This document shows, in pieces, positions 6,427 through 11,659 of a stretch of 12,466 nt of DNA (the stretch's first letter is position 1; each line of letters opens with the position of its first letter). A model generated the notes under the pieces. The model worked only from the letters and a program-made list of their open reading frames with translations, did no database searches and was not told the origin of the DNA. The DNA comes from an uncultured Acidimicrobiaceae bacterium (lineage in GTDB: Bacteria > Actinomycetota > Acidimicrobiia > Acidimicrobiales > RAAP-2). Where the stretch lies: contig CALAYR010000178.1 in the NCBI GenBank assembly GCA_937894805.1, positions 1 through 12,466 on the forward strand, given 5' to 3'. The position numbers and the translations under genes are program-made.

Positions 6427-9400
6427 GTGTTCCGTCCAATTAGTGCTGAGATCGATTTCGTCGCGCTCGAAGAGGCCGAGCTCGTCCGTTGGCGTGAGCA
6501 TGACGTCTTCGCCCGCTCGATGCAGCAGCGCGAAGGGGCCACCCCGTGGGTCTTTTACGAAGGCCCCCCGACGGCCAACGGCAAGCCGGGTTTACACCAC
6601 GTCTGGGCCCGTATCTATAAGGACTTTTTCTGCCGCTACCAAACAATGCAGGGTCACTTTGTCCAGCGTCGTGCCGGCTGGGACACTCACGGCCTGCCGG
6701 TCGAGGTTGAGGTCGAGAAGCGTCTTGGTATTTCGGGCAAGAAGGCCATTGAAGACGAAGTTGGTATTGCCGAGTTCACTCGTCTCTGCCGCGAGAGCGT
6801 GCATACCTACGTCGGGGAATTTGAAAAGCTCACGGAGCGCATTGGTTACTGGGTCGACCTGGAATCGGCCTACTGGACGTATCACACCAGTTACGTCGAG
6901 TCCGTCTGGTGGCAACTCCAACAACTCTTTAACAAGGAGCTGCTCTACGAAGACCTGAAGGTCGTTCCCTACTGCCCGCGATGCGGCACGGCACTTTCGA
7001 GTCACGAGCTCGGACAGCCCGGCGTCTACACCGATGAGTTCGATGAGAGCTGCTACGTCCAACTCGAAATAACTGACTCTCACGATCTCCCTGGGGCTAC
7101 GCACCTAGCGGTTTGGACGACAACGCCGTGGACGTTGCTCAGCAATGTCGGCGTGGCCGTCAATCCCGAAGTGACGTACGCCGTTGTTAACGGCCTCGTA
7201 ATGGCCGAAGCACTCGTCGAGGCCGTCTGTGGTGAGGGAGTCAAGCCCGACGCCACATTCAGCGGCAGCCAACTCGTAGGCCTGCACTACCGTCGCCCCT
7301 TCGATGACGTAGAACTTCCCGAAGGAGCGGATGCCTGCCGCGTCGTTCCCGCTGACTACGTCACCACGGAAGACGGCACGGGTCTTGTCCATCTCTCACC
7401 GGCATTCGGTGAAGTCGACCGTCAAGTGGCTCGCGCGAATGGTCTGCCGACCGTTAACCCCGTTGGTCCGGATGGTGCATTTACCTCGCAGGTGCCGTGG
7501 CTGGCCGGTATTGGTGTACGCGATGCCAATGCCGAAATCAACAATGAACTTGAGCGCCGTGGCATCTTGATTCGCCGTTTTAACTACGAGCACTCCCTGC
7601 CGCACTGCTGGCGTTGCTCGACCGTTCTCATCTACTGGGGTAAGCCCAGTTGGTACATCGCGACTTCCAAGTTCAAAGAACTCATGGTCGATGAAAACAA
7701 GACCATCGACTGGCACCCGGAGCACATTCGCGAAGGACGATTTGGTGAGTGGCTCGCCAACAACGTTGACTGGGCCCTTTCGCGCGACCGTTTCTGGGGT
7801 ACGCCACTGCCGATTTGGCGTTGCGGCGAAGGACACCTCACCTGCATCGGCTCGCTTAAGGAGCTGGGTGAGCTCACGAAGCGAGACCTCTCCGAGCTCG
7901 ACCCCCACCGTCCGTCAATTGACGCGGTGACCTTTGACTGTCCGACGTGTGGTGTGGAGGCGAAGCGGGTGGAGCCAGTCATCGATGCCTGGTTCGACTC
8001 GGGCGCCATGCCGGCCGCACAAGTGGGCTACCCCCACGTTCCCGGCTCCGAAGCCCTCTTTAACTTTCCCGCGCAGTTCATTGCCGAAGCCATTGACCAG
8101 ACCCGCGGCTGGTTCTACTCACTCTTGGCCGTGAACTCTCTCGTCTTTGGCGCCAAGCCCTACGAGCACGTTCTCTGTCTCGGGCACATCGTGGACGTTG
8201 ATGGCCGCAAGATGAGCAAGTCGCTCGGCAACGTGATTGACCCTTGGGAAGTCCTGAACTCCCGCGGTGCCGATCCACTCCGTTGGTGGATGTTCTCACA
8301 GGGTTCCCCGTGGACCCCAACCCGAGCATCGATGGGGGCCATTGACTCCTCGATGCGCGAAACACTCGGCACATTGTGGAACACCTACAGCTTCTTCACG
8401 ACCTACGCATCACTTAACGGTTTCAATCCCGCCGATCCCGAAATTCCCGTGCGCGCTGACCGTCCCGACATGGACCGCTGGATTCTCTCCCGCCTCGAGC
8501 GGACTACCAAGATCGTTACCGAATCACTCGATGGTTACGAGCCATTGCCGGCGGCGTCCGCCGTTTCGGGTCTCGTCGACGACCTGTCGAACTGGTACGT
8601 CCGTCGTAGTCGTCGCCGTTTTTGGCGCACCGACCCCAACGCCCCCCGTGCGGATTCTTTGGCGGCGCAAGCCACATTGCTAGAAGTGCTCCAGCGAATC
8701 TCATTGCTCTTGGCGCCGTTCTGCCCCTTTGTAGCCGATTCCATGTATCGCGAACTGTTCGGACTCGATGCGACGAACTCAGTCCACTTGGCCGACTGGC
8801 CCCGCACTCTCGAAGACGACATCGACGATGATCTCGAAGCGGCCATGGTGGTTGCTCGCAGTCTGACTTCGATGGGGCGCGCCGCTCGGGCCGACGCCGG
8901 AGTCAAGGTGCGACAGCCTCTGGCTCGTGCACTGGTCTTCTTGCCGCCAGGCAGCCCCCAGCCACCGGCCGGTGTCGTTGAAGAAGAGTTGAACGTTGAC
9001 GCGATTGAGTACGGAACGGAACTAGCCGACGTCTTGAGCTTCGAACTGGTGCCGAACTTCCGAACGCTCGGACCCCGTTTGGGCGAGGCCGCTAAGGAGC
9101 TCCGCCCGGCGCTGAGCGAGCTCGATGGTGCGGCCGTGGCTGCGGCCTTTGAACGGGGCGAAACCGTTTCACTGACCCTTTCGACCGGCGACTTCGTACT
9201 CGGTCCTGACGACATTGAACTGCGCGTCAAGAGCCAAGGCGGCTTCGCGGTGGGTCGAGAGGGCGGCGAAGTTGTCGCACTGGATCTCACGTTGAACGAT
9301 GAACTGCTGCGTCGCGGTTATCTGCGTGACCTGGTTCGTCAGGTCCAAGATCTCCGTAAAACGACCGGACTCGACGTCTCCGATCGAATCACGCTGCACT

Positions 9401-9561
9401 TAGTCGGTGTGGACGATCTGGCCGAAGGATTTGCACTCGTCGCCAGTGAAGTGCTGGCTACAGAGATTCACGCCACGCCGGGCGCCGGAGCCGGGGAAGC
9501 ACTTTCCTTCGATGACGAACGCGCCGGCGCATTGGCCTGGGTCGCTAAAGCGACGAGTTAG
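6427..9561 (+). CDS. ileS: isoleucyl-tRNA synthetase, type 2, with GLHH signature
   Basis: IleRS charges tRNA-Ile and proofreads misactivated valine. The start is GTG 6427, preceded by AAAGGGGA (6416-6423), giving 1044 residues, the normal size; a much longer open frame upstream is antisense to the GNAT gene. The catalytic signature normally written HIGH reads GLHH (55-58) in PTANGKPGLHHVWAR. KMSKS is at 595-599. The CP1 editing domain has WTTTPWTL (from 230) and GTGLVHLSPAFGEVD (317-331), with Asp331 the likely editing aspartate. CxxC pairs at 183/186, 394/397 and 505/508 may bind zinc. WYVRRSRRRFW (from 723) marks the anticodon-binding domain. These features place it with the eukaryote-like type 2 enzymes. 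It ends in TAG overlapping the marR stop. It is presumably the essential housekeeping copy, though a second ileS elsewhere cannot be excluded. Confidence 0.97.
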   Translation: MFRPISAEIDFVALEEAELVRWREHDVFARSMQQREGATPWVFYEGPPTANGKPGLHHVWARIYKDFFCRYQTMQGHFVQRRAGWDTHGLPVEVEVEKRLGISGKKAIEDEVGIAEFTRLCRESVHTYVGEFEKLTERIGYWVDLESAYWTYHTSYVESVWWQLQQLFNKELLYEDLKVVPYCPRCGTALSSHELGQPGVYTDEFDESCYVQLEITDSHDLPGATHLAVWTTTPWTLLSNVGVAVNPEVTYAVVNGLVMAEALVEAVCGEGVKPDATFSGSQLVGLHYRRPFDDVELPEGADACRVVPADYVTTEDGTGLVHLSPAFGEVDRQVARANGLPTVNPVGPDGAFTSQVPWLAGIGVRDANAEINNELERRGILIRRFNYEHSLPHCWRCSTVLIYWGKPSWYIATSKFKELMVDENKTIDWHPEHIREGRFGEWLANNVDWALSRDRFWGTPLPIWRCGEGHLTCIGSLKELGELTKRDLSELDPHRPSIDAVTFDCPTCGVEAKRVEPVIDAWFDSGAMPAAQVGYPHVPGSEALFNFPAQFIAEAIDQTRGWFYSLLAVNSLVFGAKPYEHVLCLGHIVDVDGRKMSKSLGNVIDPWEVLNSRGADPLRWWMFSQGSPWTPTRASMGAIDSSMRETLGTLWNTYSFFTTYASLNGFNPADPEIPVRADRPDMDRWILSRLERTTKIVTESLDGYEPLPAASAVSGLVDDLSNWYVRRSRRRFWRTDPNAPRADSLAAQATLLEVLQRISLLLAPFCPFVADSMYRELFGLDATNSVHLADWPRTLEDDIDDDLEAAMVVARSLTSMGRAARADAGVKVRQPLARALVFLPPGSPQPPAGVVEEELNVDAIEYGTELADVLSFELVPNFRTLGPRLGEAAKELRPALSELDGAAVAAAFERGETVSLTLSTGDFVLGPDDIELRVKSQGGFAVGREGGEVVALDLTLNDELLRRGYLRDLVRQVQDLRKTTGLDVSDRITLHLVGVDDLAEGFALVASEVLATEIHATPGAGAGEALSFDDERAGALAWVAKATS
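9558..9561. other. tail-to-tail stop overlap TTAG (ileS / marR)
   Basis: The + strand TAG (9559-9561) and the - strand TAA (9560-9558) share TTAG. This is the third 4-base convergent overlap in the window. Confidence 0.85.
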
Positions 9562-10004
9562 CGGAGCTTTCTCAGCAGACTTTCGAGTTGAGCCTGTTCC
9601 TCGACTGAGAGAGTGCGATCAAAGAGTTCGGCCAGTAATGCCACGTGGACGCCGAGGGCCTCGTCGAAACGGGTATTGCCCGATTCGGTGATGGCGACGT
9701 GGATGGCCCGACGATCTTTGGGGCAGGCCTGACGCTCGACGAGCCCCTCTTCGACCATGCGATCGATAAGTCGCGTGGTACCGCCCGTGGAGTGAACGAT
9801 GGCATCAGCGATTTCACTCATAGTTAGGTGGCCTTCTGGAGACTGTCGGAGGCGCAAGAGGGTCTCAAACCAGGGGAGTGGGAGTTCGACCCGAGAGCGC
9901 AGTTCACCGTCTAACTGGCGTTCGAGGCGGGCGTTGGTGTCAGACAGCTGTGCGAAGAGCAGAACGCGCGGGTCTTTCGATGGGCAGAACTCCTCAGAAA
10001 CCAT
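9558..10004 (-). CDS. MarR-family transcriptional regulator
   Basis: This is a 148-residue dimeric winged-helix repressor or activator of the MarR family. The DNA-binding helix-turn-helix covers about 60-84 (LTMSEIADAIVHSTGGTTRLIDRM). The wing carries the conserved Asp97-Arg98-Arg99 in CPKDRRAIHVAIT. Flanking N- and C-terminal helices would make the dimer interface. Cys7 and Cys94 are the only cysteines; redox sensing is possible but unproven. The ATG at 10004 lacks a Shine-Dalgarno and has TACACT exactly 6 bases upstream, so it is likely leaderless. It is divergent from yceI, and a palindrome of MarR-site size lies in the yceI promoter. Autoregulation and control of yceI are therefore the natural hypothesis. 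The ligand is unknown. Confidence 0.93.
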   Translation of the reverse strand: MVSEEFCPSKDPRVLLFAQLSDTNARLERQLDGELRSRVELPLPWFETLLRLRQSPEGHLTMSEIADAIVHSTGGTTRLIDRMVEEGLVERQACPKDRRAIHVAITESGNTRFDEALGVHVALLAELFDRTLSVEEQAQLESLLRKLR

Positions 10005-10010
10005 AGGGAA

Positions 10011-10016
10011 AGTGTA
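10011..10016 (-). promoter_or_regulatory. candidate leaderless -10 (TACACT) for marR
   Basis: On the minus strand TACACT is followed by TTCCCT and the ATG. It is a good -10 match with N6 spacing, and the weak second operator-like repeat lies immediately upstream. Confidence 0.6.
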
Positions 10017-10020
10017 GCAA

Positions 10021-10040
10021 GCAGTTGCATTTCAAGTTAT
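10021..10040. promoter_or_regulatory. second, imperfect MarR-type half-site region
   Basis: The left arm GCAGTTGC matches 6 of 8 bases of the ATAGTTGC arm of the site at 10051-10070. The right arm CAAGTTAT is poorer (4 of 8). It starts 30 bases upstream of the main site, about three helical turns. It overlaps GCAAGCAGTTGC (10017-10028), itself a small dyad, just upstream of the marR -10. It is a candidate weaker operator for autoregulation. Confidence 0.4.
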
Positions 10041-10043
10041 TGC

Positions 10044-10073
10044 TTGACAAATAGTTGCTTTAGCAACTATTAT
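10044..10073 (+). promoter_or_regulatory. sigma-70-type promoter of yceI
   Basis: There is a consensus -35 TTGACA (10044-10049), an 18-base spacer and a -10 TATTAT (10068-10073). This is the strongest canonical promoter in the window, and the palindromic operator fills its spacer. Transcription would start near 10080, leaving a leader of about 35 bases with the SD AAAGGA before ATG 10115. Confidence 0.8.
10051..10070. promoter_or_regulatory. palindromic operator ATAGTTGC-N4-GCAACTAT
   Basis: Perfect 8-base arms (10051-10058 and 10063-10070) are separated by TTTA. Size and shape fit a MarR dimer site. It lies between -35 and -10 of the yceI promoter and overlaps the -10, so binding would block RNA polymerase. 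Assignment to the adjacent MarR protein is inference from position. Confidence 0.75.
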
Positions 10074-10114
10074 TACTCTCGACATACAAACCCCTTCAAA
10101 TAAAGGATTATTCA

Positions 10115-10660
10115 ATGAGCACTTTGCCCACTCCCGGCACCTACAACGTCGATTCTGTCCACTCGTCCGTGAACTTCACCGTGCGACACCTCATGGCCGC
10201 CAAGGTCCGTGGTTCCTTCACCGAGTTCAACGGAACGGTCGTCATTGGTGAGACCGCCGAGACCTCTTCGGTGACAGCCACCGTGCAGGCCGGTTCAATC
10301 ACGACGAACAACGAGATGCGTGATGGTCACCTCAAAAGCCCCGACTTCTTGGACCTGGAAAACCACCCAACTTTGGAGTTCGCCTCGAAGAAGATCACCG
10401 CCAAGAGTGGTGATCTCTACGACCTCGAAGCCGAACTGACCCTCCGTGGCGTGACCAAGACTGTGAACTTCGAGCTGGAATTTCTCGGCACCGGCCCCGG
10501 CATGGCGCCAGGTGTGACGGTCGCTGGATTTGAAGCTCGTGGCGAAATCGACCGCCGTGACTTCAATGTCAACTTCGAGGGCACCCTCGAAAACGGCAAC
10601 CTCGTGGTTTCGCACAAGGTTGCGTTGGAGTTCGTGATTGAAGCGGCCCACCAGGCCTAA
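10115..10660 (+). CDS. YceI-family lipid-binding protein (cytoplasmic form)
   Basis: This 181-residue protein has the YceI lipocalin-like beta-barrel fold, known in family members to bind polyisoprenoid or other amphiphilic molecules. Diagnostic blocks are YNVDSVHSSVNFTVRHLM (10-27), GSFTEFNGTVV (33-43), DGHLKSPDFLDLENHPTLEF (70-89), LTLRGVTKTVNFELEF (107-122) and RRDFNVNF (147-154). No signal peptide is present, unlike E. coli YceI, so it should stay in the cytoplasm. ATG 10115 is preceded by AAAGGA at 7-base spacing. It has a strong promoter overlapped by a palindrome, next to a divergent marR gene, which points to inducible expression under MarR control. Biological role remains unclear; stress or isoprenoid-quinone handling is plausible only by analogy. 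The TAA stop is followed by a hairpin and a small membrane-protein gene. Confidence 0.95.
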   Translation: MSTLPTPGTYNVDSVHSSVNFTVRHLMAAKVRGSFTEFNGTVVIGETAETSSVTATVQAGSITTNNEMRDGHLKSPDFLDLENHPTLEFASKKITAKSGDLYDLEAELTLRGVTKTVNFELEFLGTGPGMAPGVTVAGFEARGEIDRRDFNVNFEGTLENGNLVVSHKVALEFVIEAAHQA

Positions 10661-10679
10661 GTCTCAGTCGTTCGACTAC

Positions 10680-10713
10680 GTGATACCCCGGGGTGCAAAC
10701 CTCGGGGTATCGC
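10680..10713 (+). other. strong RNA hairpin with GCAA tetraloop between yceI and the small membrane gene
   Basis: A 13-bp stem pairs GATACCCCGGGGT (10682-10694) with ACCTCGGGGTATC (10699-10711), with one G.U pair and a GCAA (GNRA) loop at 10695-10698. Pairs 10681.10712 and 10680-10713 extend it. No U-run follows, so it is not a typical intrinsic terminator. It may protect the yceI mRNA end, partly terminate transcription, or affect translation of the next gene, whose start codon is 17 bases downstream of the 13-bp stem. Confidence 0.65.
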
Positions 10714-10727
10714 CGTACCATGGAGGT

Positions 10728-10853
10728 ATGAGCAACGAATCCTCCACCGGTAGCAAGAAAAAGACACTCGGCATTGTCGGTGTTGTTGTGACCGTGTTTT
10801 CGGTCTTTTGGTTTGCCCTTCGTCCGCGCCTGAAGAAGAGCGACGACAACTAA
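10728..10853 (+). CDS. 41-residue single-pass membrane protein
   Basis: This small protein has a polar N-terminus (residues 1-9), a KKK anchor (10-12), one hydrophobic helix (about 13-30, LGIVGVVVTVFSVFWFAL) and a basic-then-acidic tail RPRLKKSDDN. It is probably an inner-membrane protein of unknown function; I do not recognise a family. GGAGG precedes ATG but with only one base between, which is unusually tight. The frame is also open upstream (a GTG at 10680 lies inside the hairpin), but ATG 10728 gives the sensible protein. Support for it being real comes from the membrane-protein architecture and from its TAA interlocking with the sirtuin stop in the same 4-base manner as the other convergent pairs. 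It follows yceI by 67 bases and may share its transcript. Confidence 0.65.
   Translation: MSNESSTGSKKKTLGIVGVVVTVFSVFWFALRPRLKKSDDN
10850..10853. other. tail-to-tail stop overlap CTAA (small membrane gene / sirtuin)
   Basis: The + strand TAA (10851-10853) and the - strand TAG (10852-10850) share CTAA. This is the fourth such overlap. Confidence 0.75.
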
Positions 10854-11623
10854 CCAACCAATATCGCTGGCAACGTGTCAGTGAGGTCTCCCGAGACCAC
10901 GACGTCGGCCAGGCCGTCCATCTCGGTGGCGCTGCCATTGGCGATGATGATTTTCGCCCCGGCCCTCTTCGCGACCGGCACAATCGCGGCGATGGGATAG
11001 ACCCCGAGCGTCGAACCGGCTGCAATAAAAACGTCGCAGTCGCGGGCCGCCTGTTCGGCGCGATTCAAATCCTCAATGATGAGGGACTGGCCGAACGAAA
11101 TCGTGGCCGCCTTCAAAATCCCACCGCACTGAGCAGTGCCGGACAACACTTCGCATCTGGGGTCAGTCTCACCGGCCTCGACTCGATACACAATCAGTTC
11201 GATTGGACCGCGTTCGCCACAGCGCATGCAGAGGGACTCGTGAACCGTTCCGTGGATTTCGATGAGTCGTTCCCGGGTGAGGCCCGCCTTTTGATGAAGA
11301 CCATCGATATTTTGGGTGACCACGACGTCGAGTGTGCCTCGTTGGGAAAAGTCGGTTATGGCGTAGTGCGCGGCATTTGGTTGGACGGCCTCCCAGGACA
11401 TGTTCGCTCGACGTAGCCATCCCGCCCGTCGCACTTCAACGTCAGACATCCACACATCGATGTGGGCCCGCACTTCTGCTCCGGGGTTCTTGGTCCAAAC
11501 GCCGTCGGGTCCGCGATAGTCGGGAATGCCCGATGCCGTGGAAATCCCCGCACCCGTCAGCAGCACCACGCGCCGACCGCTGGTGACCACGCGGTGTGCG
11601 AGTTGTAGATCATTGGTGGGCAC
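10850..11623 (-). CDS. Sir2-family NAD-dependent protein deacylase (sirtuin)
   Basis: Sirtuins remove acyl groups from lysines using NAD and release nicotinamide. From GTG 11623 the protein has 257 residues. NAD-binding motifs are TGAGIS (23-28) and IPDYRGPDGVW (33-43), followed by TQNIDGLH (103-110). The catalytic His124 is in EIHGTVH. The zinc-ribbon cysteines are 132, 135, 157 and 166; the second pair is spaced C-x8-C rather than C-x2-C, before CGGILKAATISFGQ. Two in-frame GTG codons at 11647 and 11644 would give up to 265 residues. I prefer 11623 because TACTCT lies exactly 6 bases upstream, and the extra eight residues (VSHYSP-like) are encoded by promoter-like DNA. Neither start has a good Shine-Dalgarno. 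It is divergent from the MFS_3 transporter and its stop overlaps that of the small membrane gene. Acyl preference and targets are unknown. Confidence 0.93.
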   Translation of the reverse strand: MPTNDLQLAHRVVTSGRRVVLLTGAGISTASGIPDYRGPDGVWTKNPGAEVRAHIDVWMSDVEVRRAGWLRRANMSWEAVQPNAAHYAITDFSQRGTLDVVVTQNIDGLHQKAGLTRERLIEIHGTVHESLCMRCGERGPIELIVYRVEAGETDPRCEVLSGTAQCGGILKAATISFGQSLIIEDLNRAEQAARDCDVFIAAGSTLGVYPIAAIVPVAKRAGAKIIIANGSATEMDGLADVVVSGDLTDTLPAILVG

Positions 11624-11629
11624 GGAGGG

Positions 11630-11635
11630 AGAGTA
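11630..11635 (-). promoter_or_regulatory. candidate leaderless -10 (TACTCT) for the sirtuin
   Basis: On the minus strand TACTCT is followed by CCCTCC and the GTG at 11623. It lies inside the coding region implied by the longer start at 11647 and therefore argues for the shorter start. Confidence 0.5.
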
Positions 11636-11647
11636 ATGCGACACCAC

Positions 11648-11653
11648 TAGCGT
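11648..11653 (+). promoter_or_regulatory. candidate leaderless -10 (TAGCGT) for the MFS_3 transporter
   Basis: TAGCGT is followed by CCCTGC and ATG 11660, the same N6 spacing as elsewhere, with no Shine-Dalgarno. The sirtuin and transporter starts are only 36 bases apart, so the two promoters must interleave. Confidence 0.5.
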
Positions 11654-11659
11654 CCCTGC

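Noticed and set aside
8535..9290. 251-codon minus-strand open frame opposite the C-terminal part of ileS
   Set aside because: The Ser/Arg/Ala-rich composition is typical of an antisense frame in GC-rich DNA, and ileS is certain here.
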